From assembly GCA_934167445.1 (NCBI GenBank), contig CAKPKJ010000002.1:1-64000 (forward strand): 64,000 nt of DNA, written 5' to 3'. Below, in pieces: positions 35,731-44,847 of the stretch (the stretch's first letter is position 1; each line of letters starts with the position of its first letter). Below the pieces are notes generated by a model that was not told the origin of the DNA, did no database searches, and was given only the letters and a program-made list of their open reading frames with translations. The DNA is from an uncultured Clostridia bacterium (GTDB lineage Bacteria > Bacillota > Clostridia > TANB77 > CAG-508). Made by a program: the position numbers and the translations under genes.

Positions 35731-37446
35731 CTATTATCACCCTTTTCCGAATTGAATTTCCATTTCATAGATATTTTTTCTTGACTTTTTTCTTTTATAG
35801 GAGCCGTATAAGGAGCTCTATATTCTCTTTTCCATATAGGTGGTAACATATACCCATTTCCATTTTTCTTTGTAGATGGAGCAAATGGGGCGGTATATGA
35901 AACACCAAAAGATTTTTGATTGCATAATAAAGAAATATATACAAATAAGCCTACTGCAATTCCTAAAAAACCTGCCATATATCCCATTAATATAAAAAAG
36001 AATCTAAAATATCGCAAATGAAATCCAAAAGAAAAATCAGGGATGGAAAAAGATGCTATACCAGTAATTGCAACAATTATAATTAATATGGGACTAACAA
36101 TACCAGCACTAACAGCAGCTTGCCCTAGTACAAGTGCTCCAACGATTCCAATTGTTGCCCCAATAGCAGAAGGAACCCTAAGTCCAGCCTCTCTTATTAA
36201 TTCAAAAGATATTTCCATAAGTAAAACTTCTGCAATAATAGGAAAAGGAACATTTGCACGAGAAGCCAATATAGAAAATAAAAGGCTTGTTGGTAAAATT
36301 TCTTGATGAAAGCTTGTTATAGCAATATAAAGTCCCGGAAGTAGTAAAGTTAAAAAAGCAGCAATAATTCTAAGAACACGCAAAAAATTACCAAAATCAA
36401 CTTTTAAATTACTATCTTCAGAAGAACTTAAAAAATCGATTAAAACAGCAGGGACAATAAGTCCATAAGGAGTGCCATTTACAATAATTGCTACTCTGCC
36501 ACCTAATAGAAATTTAGAAACTTTATCAGGCCTTTCTGTTGATAAGACTTGTGGAATACCTAAATCATTTGAATCAACAATTAATTGTTCTAATTCACCA
36601 GCAGAAAGTAGAGAATCTACTTCAAGATTATTTAACCTATATTTTACTTCATTTATTAAATCAGGATTTGCAATATTTTGCATATAACATACAGCACATT
36701 TGGTTTTTGTTATTTTTCCAATTGAAATATTTTCTATTATAAGATTTTCATTATTAATAATCTTTCTAATCAACGAAGTATTTGTACGTATATTTTCTAC
36801 AAATGCTTCATGAGGACCTTTTATGACCATTTCATTAGAAGGCTTTTCAATATTACGCTGTTTAAAACCTTTTACATCAATATCAAAAGCAGATTGTAAA
36901 GTATCAATAAAAAGAACACAATTGCCGAGAATTAACACCTGAAGTTACTTCATCAAAATTTGTAATTTCCTGAACTGAGTTTTGAGGTAAAAGACAACTA
37001 ATTAAGTAAGATGACAAATCGAATTTTTTAACTTTTCTTATTGTAATATTATTAGTAACTGCCTCTGACACAACTCTATTTTGGGAGTGGTCAAATAAGT
37101 TGCTTCTATTTCTTAATATAAGAGGTTTTAAAATAAAGTCATCCATAATTTTAGAATCAACCATTCCATCTATATATATTAAAAAAGCATTATATTGTTT
37201 ACCTCTAGCATTTAAAGTAAATTCTCTCAAAATGATATCACTATTTATTAAAGTACTGTATTTAGTTTGTAAAAATTCCTTGTTAACATTTAGGCTAGAA
37301 AAAATATTTTGCTTTGTAGTATTAAGTTGATCTGTATTGTCAATAGTGAAGTGGGCTTCTAATGCTTCTTTTTCAGGCAAATTAAATTCATAATTGTCAT
37401 AAGGTCTATATGCAAAAAAATCATTCCAAATATTTTTAAAATTCAT
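35727..37446 (-). CDS. gerA: GerA-type spore germination protein (GerAA family), read through a +1 frameshift at CGG
   Basis: 572 aa after a +1 shift at codon 174 (CGG on the minus strand, plus-strand 36925-36927). The zero frame stops at 36904 after 180 aa. The join reads GVNS-G-NCVLFIDTLQ, restoring the family motif of a Gly followed by a LFID strand. Downstream are KGPHEAFVENIRTNTSLIRK, a family hallmark, and about five membrane helices ending with the Pro-rich C-terminal tail. GerA subunits form the nutrient-gated channel of the spore inner membrane. The start is ATG with TTGGAG upstream; a sigma-G-like promoter precedes it. A truncated 180-aa product would lack the whole membrane domain. 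Confidence 0.88.
36924..36927 (-). other. gerA: CGG +1 frameshift site, gerA
   Basis: On the minus strand TCT-CGG-C: in-frame CGG at codon 174. Skipping C gives GGC-AAT-TGT (Gly-Asn-Cys) and opens the frame with LFID. Confidence 0.8.
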
Positions 37447-37470
37447 AATTACTCCAATATATATTTTTTT

Positions 37471-37500
37471 TAGTATTGCAAAAAATTGTAAAAAATATAC
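37471..37500 (-). promoter_or_regulatory. Sigma-G-like promoter of the ger operon
   Basis: Minus strand GTATA (37496-37500), 18 bp, AATACTA (37471-37477). This matches the sigma-G pattern (GHATR, CATWMTA) except for the first -10 base. Sigma-G control of ger operons is known in B. subtilis. Confidence 0.55.
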
Positions 37501-37616
37501 TAGTTTTAAAAATAAAAAAATGTTATAATAAAAATTGATATATAACTAAAAAGTTAAAATATAAAAAGAAAGGATTAATTAATTTATAAAAGTTATTTTT
37601 ATAAAATTGATTAAAA

Positions 37617-38762
37617 ATGTATATGAAAGATAAATTATCAACTCTTATTACAATAATTATAATTTTATTAATGATGACTGCATTTGGTTTATTAGGTTAT
37701 ATTGTATGGGATAATATTAAAGACTTAGATGTAGCTGCAGAACCTGAACAATTCCAAACACAAACATCAAGTGAAGATACAGTAGATACTAAAACAATAC
37801 AAACACCTAAAGTTGTAGAAAATAATAACCCATTTAATTATGGTTCAGAAGAGAAAATAAAAACTAATAATGTGGATTATAGCAATATAAATGTAGACAA
37901 ATATTTTTATAATCAATTAGAAGATGCTTCAAAAACTATTTATAAAGCATTTGAGAGTAGCAAAGAAAAAATGAAATCTGGAACATATCAAGTTGAATTA
38001 GGAAATTCATTAGATAATGTATTAAATAGTTCAGGTGGGCAAGATAAGTTATCAGAATATTATCAATCTGCTATTGAAGCATACACATATGACAATCCAG
38101 ATGTTTTTTATTTAAGTCCTAACAAGTTATATCTTAATATTGAAACAACTAAAACATCAAAAGGAAATACATATAATGTGTATATAAATAGTGGAAATGA
38201 AAGTAATTATTTAATAGACGAATTTTCTAGTAGTAGTCAAGTGAATTCTGCATTAAGTGAAATAAATCAAATTAAAGATGAGTTAGTTTCAAAAAAGACA
38301 GGAAATACATATGAAGATATAAAAATGGTACATAATTATATAGTTGAAAATACAGAATATGATACAAGTATCTCAAAGCCGAATATTTACAATATGTATG
38401 GAGCGCTGGTTAATAAGGATGCAGTTTGTGAAGGATATGCTAGAGCTTTTAAATATATTATGGACAATATGAATATTCCTTGTGTGTTAGCTATTGGGCA
38501 AGGTACAAATTCAAATGGTCAAACAGAAAACCATGCTTGGAATTATGTGTGTTTAGATAGTGGTTGGTATGCGATAGATTGTACTTGGGATGACCCAATT
38601 GTAAATGGCCCAGGGTATATAAGCCAAAGTTCAAAATATAAATATTTTTTAAAAGGAAGCGGAAGTTTTAATAAAGATCATACACCAAGTGGACAATTTA
38701 CACCAAATGGGAAAGTATTTAATTATCCAGATTTAAATTTGAATGATTATAATGGAAATTAA
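37617..38762 (+). CDS. Membrane-anchored transglutaminase-like protein
   Basis: 381 aa. A cytoplasmic stub and one membrane helix (about residues 8-30), an acidic/Thr linker to about residue 85, a helical domain, then a transglutaminase core with Cys in DAVCEGYARAF, His in NHAWNYV and Asp in AIDCTWDDP (about residues 268-325). Bacterial proteins of this type act as peptidases or cross-linkers at the cell surface. No convincing ribosome site is seen near the ATG, so the start is uncertain (second ATG at 37623). It is divergent from the ger operon and 18 bp upstream of the response regulator. Confidence 0.8.
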   Translation: MYMKDKLSTLITIIIILLMMTAFGLLGYIVWDNIKDLDVAAEPEQFQTQTSSEDTVDTKTIQTPKVVENNNPFNYGSEEKIKTNNVDYSNINVDKYFYNQLEDASKTIYKAFESSKEKMKSGTYQVELGNSLDNVLNSSGGQDKLSEYYQSAIEAYTYDNPDVFYLSPNKLYLNIETTKTSKGNTYNVYINSGNESNYLIDEFSSSSQVNSALSEINQIKDELVSKKTGNTYEDIKMVHNYIVENTEYDTSISKPNIYNMYGALVNKDAVCEGYARAFKYIMDNMNIPCVLAIGQGTNSNGQTENHAWNYVCLDSGWYAIDCTWDDPIVNGPGYISQSSKYKYFLKGSGSFNKDHTPSGQFTPNGKVFNYPDLNLNDYNGN

Positions 38763-38780
38763 ATAGGAGATTAGAGATAC

Positions 38781-39446
38781 ATGAAAAAAATATTATTAAT
38801 AGAAGATAACGAAGCAATAATTATGGGATTAAAATATTCACTAGAACAAGAAAACTTTCAGGTTATATCTGCAAAAACAGCAAAGGAAAGTAAAGAAAAA
38901 TTAGATAATAAAAATATTGATATAGTGTTGCTAGATGTTTCATTACCTGATGGAAATGGATTCGAAATTTGTAAAGAAATAAAAGAAAAAAATGATATTC
39001 CTATAATATTTTTAACAGCACAAGATGAGGAAACAAGTATTGTATTGGGGTTGGATTTAGGAGCAGATGACTATATTGTAAAGCCTTTTAGAACTAGAGA
39101 ATTAATTTCTAGAATAAAATCAGTTTTAAGAAGATATGGAAAAAAAGAAGAAAATAACATTATTCAATATAAAGATATAAAAATTGATACCATATCTGCA
39201 AAAGTATATAAAAATAACAAAGAAATTATTTTTACTAGCTTAGAGTATAGGATTTTACTTATGTTATTTACCAATCAAAACAAATTAATAACAAGAGAAC
39301 AGTTATTAGAAAAAATTTGGGATATTGCAGGTAATTTTGTTAATGATAACACTTTAACAGTATATATAAAAAGAATAAGAGAAAAATTGGAAGATGATTC
39401 AATTATAAAAACTGTTAGAGGTCTTGGATATAGGATAGGAGACTAA
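38781..39446 (+). CDS. OmpR-family response regulator
   Basis: 221 aa. Receiver domain with acidic pocket EDN, phosphoacceptor Asp52 in LLDVSLPDG and Lys in YIVKPF; C-terminal winged helix (TSLEYRILLMLF, DNTLTVYIKRIREKLED, TVRGLGYRIG). It is followed 6 bp later by its kinase and, after a regulatory gap, by an ABC transporter, the layout of BceRS-BceAB type peptide-sensing modules. The probable target is the repeat at 40837. Confidence 0.93.
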   Translation: MKKILLIEDNEAIIMGLKYSLEQENFQVISAKTAKESKEKLDNKNIDIVLLDVSLPDGNGFEICKEIKEKNDIPIIFLTAQDEETSIVLGLDLGADDYIVKPFRTRELISRIKSVLRRYGKKEENNIIQYKDIKIDTISAKVYKNNKEIIFTSLEYRILLMLFTNQNKLITREQLLEKIWDIAGNFVNDNTLTVYIKRIREKLEDDSIIKTVRGLGYRIGD

Positions 39447-39452
39447 TTTAAA

Positions 39453-40667
39453 ATGAAAAATAAAAATATTAAACTAATAATTATTCCATTAACAATAGTA
39501 ACAATTATTACATGTATTGTAATATCAATGCAAACATACAGTCAGTACAAAAAAATATCAGTAATAACAAATGAAAAAATATCAGGAATAATTGAATATA
39601 TAATAAAAGAGAATCCCGCAATTGATACTAAAAATATAATACAAATATTAAATTCTAATGAATATAAAGATGGAGAAGAAGAACTTAAAAAGTATGGGAT
39701 AAATATAGAAGAAGTTAATTCTATAATTGCTGTCCAAAAACAGATGAAAACTAATATAATATTAAATATTATTTTGATAGTTTTATTTAGTGTATTATAT
39801 ATGGCTATTATATTTATATATTTAAAACAAAGAGATAAGAAAATAAATCAAATAACACAATATATAAATGAAATAAAAAATAGAAAATACGATTTAAATA
39901 TAAATGAAAATAGTGAAGATGAACTTAGCAATTTAAAAAATGAATTATATAAAATTACTATAATGTTAAAGGAAGAAAGTGAAATATCTAGACAGGATAA
40001 GGAAAAAATAAAAATGTCAGTTGAGGATATTTCACACCAATTAAAGACACCATTAACTTCAATAATGATTATGTTAGATAACTTAAAAGACAATCCAAAC
40101 ATGGATGAAGATACAAAACAAAAATTTATATTTGAAATCAGTAAACAAGTTGATTGGATAAACTGGCTGGTTATATCAATTTTAAAATTGTCTAGGCTAG
40201 AAGCTGATGTTGTTAAGTTTTCTAATAATAAAATTAATGTAAAGAAATTTATAGACGAAATAATAGGTAATTTAGAAATACCAATAGAAATAAAAAATCA
40301 AAAGATTAGTATTGAAGGGGATGAAGATGCGTCATTTATTGGAGATTACAAATGGCAACAAGAAGCAATTACCAATATAATAAAAAATGCCATAGAACAT
40401 AATAAAGAAAATGGAAAAATAACTATTAAATATGAAGAAAATGTACTATTTACAAAGATTACAATAATTGATGAAGGACAAGGTATTGCTAAAGAAGATC
40501 TTAAACATATATTTGAAAGATTTTATAAAGCACAAAATTCTTCAGATAATAGTGTTGGTATTGGGTTATCATTAGCTAAAAATATTATTGAAAAAGATAA
40601 TGGTATGATAAATTGTAAATCTGAAATTGGAAATGGTACAGAATTTATTGTTAAATATATGAAATAA
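39453..40667 (+). CDS. Sensor histidine kinase of the ABC-transporter module
   Basis: 404 aa. Membrane helices at about residues 6-24 and 99-121 enclose a roughly 70-residue extracytoplasmic loop; then a coiled segment, the HisKA motif VEDISHQLKTPLTSIMIM (His195), and HATPase_c boxes NIIKNAIEHNKENG, DEGQGIAKEDL, FERFYKAQ and VGIGLSLAKNII. It is the cognate partner of the response regulator at 38781. Confidence 0.92.
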   Translation: MKNKNIKLIIIPLTIVTIITCIVISMQTYSQYKKISVITNEKISGIIEYIIKENPAIDTKNIIQILNSNEYKDGEEELKKYGINIEEVNSIIAVQKQMKTNIILNIILIVLFSVLYMAIIFIYLKQRDKKINQITQYINEIKNRKYDLNINENSEDELSNLKNELYKITIMLKEESEISRQDKEKIKMSVEDISHQLKTPLTSIMIMLDNLKDNPNMDEDTKQKFIFEISKQVDWINWLVISILKLSRLEADVVKFSNNKINVKKFIDEIIGNLEIPIEIKNQKISIEGDEDASFIGDYKWQQEAITNIIKNAIEHNKENGKITIKYEENVLFTKITIIDEGQGIAKEDLKHIFERFYKAQNSSDNSVGIGLSLAKNIIEKDNGMINCKSEIGNGTEFIVKYMK

Positions 40668-40969
40668 ATTAATACTTATCATATATGCAAAGAGTTGTAA
40701 CATATTATAAAAAATATTGATACTTACGTGAACTATACTTAAATTAGTGAGGTTCAAGGAAAGCATCAATTTTTTTGTATGGATTTAAATGATAAAACCG
40801 ATGAAATTCAAATGTGACAAAATTTATAGTATATATGTCACTTAAAAGTCACTTTGAACAATTATACTAAAAACAGTAAAAATATTATAGATAGATTAAA
40901 TCTTAAAAAATAGTTAAATTTAGGAAGCATTTAATCTAATTTGTGTTTGAAGAAAGGAATGAGATTAAT
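40668..40969 (+). promoter_or_regulatory. Regulatory gap upstream of the ABC transporter with tandem GTCACTT boxes
   Basis: 302 bp without a gene. GTCACTT occurs at 40837 and 40848, 11 bp apart, the usual spacing for OmpR-family direct repeats; an upstream TGTGAC at 40813-40818 forms an inverted pair with GTCAC. A -35-like TTGAAC follows (40854), but no good -10 is certain. Confidence 0.5.
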
Positions 40970-41653
40970 ATGGAAATATTAAGAATTGAAAATTTGAACA
41001 AAATTTATGGAAAAGGAGATAACCAAGTAAAGGCTGTTGATAATGTATCTTTTTCAGTAGAAAAGGGTGAATTTGTTGCTATAATAGGTGCGAGTGGAAG
41101 CGGAAAATCAACTTTATTACATTTAATTGGTGGAGTAGATAGGCCAACATCAGGAAAAGTTTTTATAGAAGGAAAAGATATATATTCTTTAAATGACGAT
41201 AATCTTGCTATTTTTAGAAGAAGACAAATTGGATTAATTTATCAATTTTATAATTTAATACCTGTTTTAAATGTGGCAGAAAATATAACTTTACCTACAA
41301 AATTAGATGGTAGAGATGTTGATGAAAAAAGATTAGATGAATTATTAAAGACCCTTAGGCTTGAAAAAAGAAAATACAATTTACCAAATCAATTATCAGG
41401 AGGACAACAACAAAGAGTTTCTATAGGAAGAGCAATAATAAATGAACCTGCTTTAATGTTAGCAGATGAGCCTACTGGAAATCTTGATTCAAAGGCAAGT
41501 GAAGAAATTATTTCATTATTAAAACTTTCAAATAAAAAATATAATCAAACTGTTATTGTTATTACACATGATGAAAAAATTGCATTAGAAGCAGATAGAA
41601 TTATAACAATTGATGATGGAAAAATAATAAAAGATGAAAGGAATGGAAAATAA
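40970..41653 (+). CDS. ABC transporter ATP-binding protein (MacB/LolD-type)
   Basis: 227 aa from the ATG at 40970 (AAAGGA about 11 nt upstream). Walker A IGASGSGKST, Q-loop IYQFYNLIP, signature LSGGQQQRVSIGRA, Walker B LMLADEPTGNLD and the switch His in VITHD are all present. It energises the permease encoded next, whose start overlaps the stop. The family includes bacitracin/antimicrobial-peptide resistance transporters. Confidence 0.95.
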   Translation: MEILRIENLNKIYGKGDNQVKAVDNVSFSVEKGEFVAIIGASGSGKSTLLHLIGGVDRPTSGKVFIEGKDIYSLNDDNLAIFRRRQIGLIYQFYNLIPVLNVAENITLPTKLDGRDVDEKRLDELLKTLRLEKRKYNLPNQLSGGQQQRVSIGRAIINEPALMLADEPTGNLDSKASEEIISLLKLSNKKYNQTVIVITHDEKIALEADRIITIDDGKIIKDERNGK

Positions 41654-44217
41654 TGAAAGTATTAAATGATTTAAGCATACAAGATTTAAAACTTAACAAA
41701 AAAAGGTCAATTGTAATTATAATAGGAATTATTTTATCAACTGCTTTGATTTGTGGAGTTGCAGGACTAGTAACAAGTTTTCAGAAAACTATGGTAGATA
41801 CAGCTAAAGAAGGACAAGGAAATTATCATACTATCTTTTATAATGTACCAAAAGATGAACTTAAATATATTGAAGAAAATAAAGAAGTAAAAGATTATTT
41901 TTTATCAGAAGAATTAGGGTATAGCTATCTTCCGAACCCTAAAAATGTAGAAGTAACACCAATTGTTAATGTTATTTCTATGAATGATAAATTTATTGAA
42001 AATATGTCTGTAAATTTAAAAGAAGGTAAACTGCCAGAAAATGATACTGAACTTGCCATTTCAACAAGGATAAATGAAAAGTTTAATACTAATTATAAAG
42101 TTGGAGATACAATTACTTTAAATATTAATGAAACAAAACAAAATATGGAAAATGGAATTCCTAAAACATATAAGATTGTAGGAATAATTGAAAGACCTAT
42201 TCTTGCAATAGAATCTTATGATGTAGATTGGTTTACAGCCATTACAAAAATGCAAAATGTTAATAAAAAAGCTAATATAGCTGTTTTATATAATAAACCT
42301 AAAGATTATATAAAAAATACAGAAAATATAAATAATATGACAAAAACAGAGAATAATGAAGATGGTGTCAGTTTTTCTGGATTATCAAACAAATATAAAA
42401 GTTATAAATATAATCTAATGGTTAATAAAGAATTATTAGCTTATGAAGGAGCTAGTTTGGATGATGAAACATTAAAAACAATATATGGATTAGGAGCATT
42501 TATAATTGGAATTGTTTTAGTTTCTAGTGTATTTGTTATTAGAAATGGTTTTGAAATATCAATAACAGAAAGACTAAAACAATATGGAATGCTTTCAAGC
42601 ATTGGTGCAACTAAAAAACAAATTAAGAAAAGTGTTTATTTTGAAGGATTTATATTAGGGCTTATAGGAATACCTCTAGGTATTCTAAGTGGAGTATTTG
42701 CAATTTATATATTGGTAAATGTAGTAAATTATATTTTAAAAGATTATATATCAGAAGGAACTTTATTAACATACAGTATGTCTTGGATAGCTATTGCAAT
42801 AAGTGTTTTTGTATCTATAATAACAATATGGCTATCATGCAAAAAGTCAGCCAAAAAAGCATCAAAAGTTTCACCAATTGAAGCAATAAGAAACTCTGAA
42901 GATGTAAAATTAAAAGCAAAAAAGGTAAAATGTCCTAAAATTATAACGAAAATATTTAAAACAGGAGGAGAAATTGCATATAAAAACTTAAAAAGAAGTA
43001 AGAAAAAATATAGAACAACAGTAATTTCTATAATAGTTAGTATTGTGATTTTTATTTCAATATCAAGTTTTATACAATATGGATTTAAAATGTCAGAGGC
43101 CTACTATACGGAAATGAATTATAATTATATGGTATTTATGCAAGAAAATGAAGATAATAAAGAAGAATTAAAAAAATACAAGATTTTAGAAGATATATCA
43201 AAATTACCTGATGTAGGTGAATATTCAATAAATAAAAGTAATGTACTAACAATGAATATGGATGAAAAACATAAAGCAGAATTAACTGAATATGGAAAAG
43301 AAATAAAAGAAAGATTTTATAATGAAGAAAATGGAGTAAGAATAGATGAAATAAATGTAATCTCATTAAGCAAAGAAGCATATGAAAGATATGTAAGTAA
43401 ATTAGGTGGAGACTACGAGAAATATAAAAATGGAGCTATTTTAATTGATAAAAATATAAATACCAACAATGATGGAAAAAAGATTCAAGGCAATATATAT
43501 ACATGGAAAAAAGGAGATATTATTACTGGAAAAATAAATGATACTCAGTATAATATTGAGATTCTTGCTAAAACAGAAGAAATACCAGCCGGAGTAAATA
43601 TTTTATATAATCCTGATGCTTTCATTATTGTAAGTGAAGACTTTATAAATAAGGTTGGATATAAAACAATTGCGTTATATTCTAACTCAAAGGATGCGTA
43701 TAAATTAGATGAAGAAGTTAAAAAATATAAACAAGAGAACAATATAACTGATAATACTATTCAAACATTTAATATGGAAGAATCTGCAAGAGCAGAAAAT
43801 GCAATTGTACTAGTGATTTCAATATTCTTATATGGATTTATAGGGGTAATTACTTTAATAGGAATAACCAATATTTTTAATACTATAACAACAAATATGA
43901 ATTTAAGAAAAAAAGAATTTGCTATGCTTAAATCAATAGGAATGACCAAAAAAGAATTTAACAGAATGATTAGATTAGAAAGCATTTTTTATGGTTTAAA
44001 ATCATTGATTATTGGAATACCAATTGGAACAATATTATCATATGGCATGTATACAGTTTTTAGAAATAATATGGAAATGGAATATGTATTGCCATATAAA
44101 TCAATTGTAATGTCTATAGTATTTGTGGCTGTTATAATTGGAATTATTATGAAATATTCTATGAGTAAGATTAATAAACAAAATGTAATTGAAACTATAA
44201 GAAATGATAATATTTAA
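41653..44217 (+). CDS. FtsX-type ABC transporter permease
   Basis: 854 aa. N-terminal helix (about residues 19-40), a large extracytoplasmic domain, then an FtsX block of three helices (about 270-405), a second helix at about 455-475, another external domain and a last FtsX block (about 715-840). The conserved cytoplasmic phrases ERLKQYGMLSSIGATKKQI and KEFAMLKSIGMTKKEF mark the two FtsX domains. Probably involved in antimicrobial-peptide sensing or removal with the kinase/regulator pair upstream; the substrate is unknown. It shares 1 bp with the ATPase gene. Confidence 0.9.
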   Translation: MKVLNDLSIQDLKLNKKRSIVIIIGIILSTALICGVAGLVTSFQKTMVDTAKEGQGNYHTIFYNVPKDELKYIEENKEVKDYFLSEELGYSYLPNPKNVEVTPIVNVISMNDKFIENMSVNLKEGKLPENDTELAISTRINEKFNTNYKVGDTITLNINETKQNMENGIPKTYKIVGIIERPILAIESYDVDWFTAITKMQNVNKKANIAVLYNKPKDYIKNTENINNMTKTENNEDGVSFSGLSNKYKSYKYNLMVNKELLAYEGASLDDETLKTIYGLGAFIIGIVLVSSVFVIRNGFEISITERLKQYGMLSSIGATKKQIKKSVYFEGFILGLIGIPLGILSGVFAIYILVNVVNYILKDYISEGTLLTYSMSWIAIAISVFVSIITIWLSCKKSAKKASKVSPIEAIRNSEDVKLKAKKVKCPKIITKIFKTGGEIAYKNLKRSKKKYRTTVISIIVSIVIFISISSFIQYGFKMSEAYYTEMNYNYMVFMQENEDNKEELKKYKILEDISKLPDVGEYSINKSNVLTMNMDEKHKAELTEYGKEIKERFYNEENGVRIDEINVISLSKEAYERYVSKLGGDYEKYKNGAILIDKNINTNNDGKKIQGNIYTWKKGDIITGKINDTQYNIEILAKTEEIPAGVNILYNPDAFIIVSEDFINKVGYKTIALYSNSKDAYKLDEEVKKYKQENNITDNTIQTFNMEESARAENAIVLVISIFLYGFIGVITLIGITNIFNTITTNMNLRKKEFAMLKSIGMTKKEFNRMIRLESIFYGLKSLIIGIPIGTILSYGMYTVFRNNMEMEYVLPYKSIVMSIVFVAVIIGIIMKYSMSKINKQNVIETIRNDNI

Positions 44218-44327
44218 TGAATATTGACAAAAAAATAATAGAACCGTATAATTGTTCTATATAACATTTTTGAAAATATGGGAATTATAGAGTGACAAGA
44301 ATTATACTATTAAAGGGGAAGCGGATT

Positions 44328-44810
44328 ATGAAAGAACAAGTATTTAAAGAACTTGAAAAAATGGGTATAGAATATGAAGTAGTCAACCATCCACCTGCAT
44401 TTACAACACAGGAAGCTGACGCTTACATAGAAGGTAAAGAAGGCGTACGCTCAAAGACAATGTTTATGTCAGATAAGAAGAAAAGGAATTTTTACTTATT
44501 AATCTTAGATGATTCCAAAAGATTAGACATAAAGAAAATTGGGGAACAGATTAATGAGAAAAGTTTAAGATTAGGAAATGAAGAAAATTTAAAAAGTAAA
44601 ATGAATTTAAAGTTTGGATCAGTTTCTCCTTTTGGATTATTAAATAATAAAGATAAAGACATAAAGGTATATGTTGATAAAGAAATTTTGAATGAAAAAA
44701 TAATTACATTTCATCCAAATGAAAATGATGTAACAATTTTTATAAAAATAACTGATATGTTTAAATTTTTTGACAACTTGAATTATAAATACGAACTAAT
44801 CGAAATGTAA
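44328..44810 (+). CDS. Prolyl-tRNA editing protein (YbaK/ProX family)
   Basis: 160 aa from the ATG at 44328, preceded by AAAGGGG; an in-frame ATG-less extension upstream is not used. The family core is seen in EYEVVNHPPAFTTQEADAYI, KTMFMSDKKKRNFYLLILDD and GSVSPFGLLN. These proteins hydrolyse mischarged Ala-tRNA(Pro) or relatives. It stands alone, without a nearby prolyl-tRNA synthetase. Confidence 0.9.
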   Translation: MKEQVFKELEKMGIEYEVVNHPPAFTTQEADAYIEGKEGVRSKTMFMSDKKKRNFYLLILDDSKRLDIKKIGEQINEKSLRLGNEENLKSKMNLKFGSVSPFGLLNNKDKDIKVYVDKEILNEKIITFHPNENDVTIFIKITDMFKFFDNLNYKYELIEM

Positions 44811-44847
44811 AAAATGTAAGTAGACAAAAGAGGATAAAGAGGTAAAA

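Noticed and set aside
6686..37446. Treating the five split genes as ordinary pseudogenes or random sequencing errors
   Set aside because: All five lesions are the same event (extra C giving in-frame CGG before GGN), none is in a homopolymer, both strands are affected, and several genes should be essential. Random errors would not choose in-frame CGG each time. Raw reads are still needed to exclude a systematic artefact.
6686..37446. CGG reassigned to another amino acid or to stop
   Set aside because: Reassignment alone cannot restore the frame; a +1 shift is required in all five genes.
44292..44327. An in-frame CGG at 44322 in an upstream extension of the prolyl-tRNA editing gene
   Set aside because: The real start is the ATG at 44328 with AAAGGGG upstream, so this CGG is in the untranslated leader.
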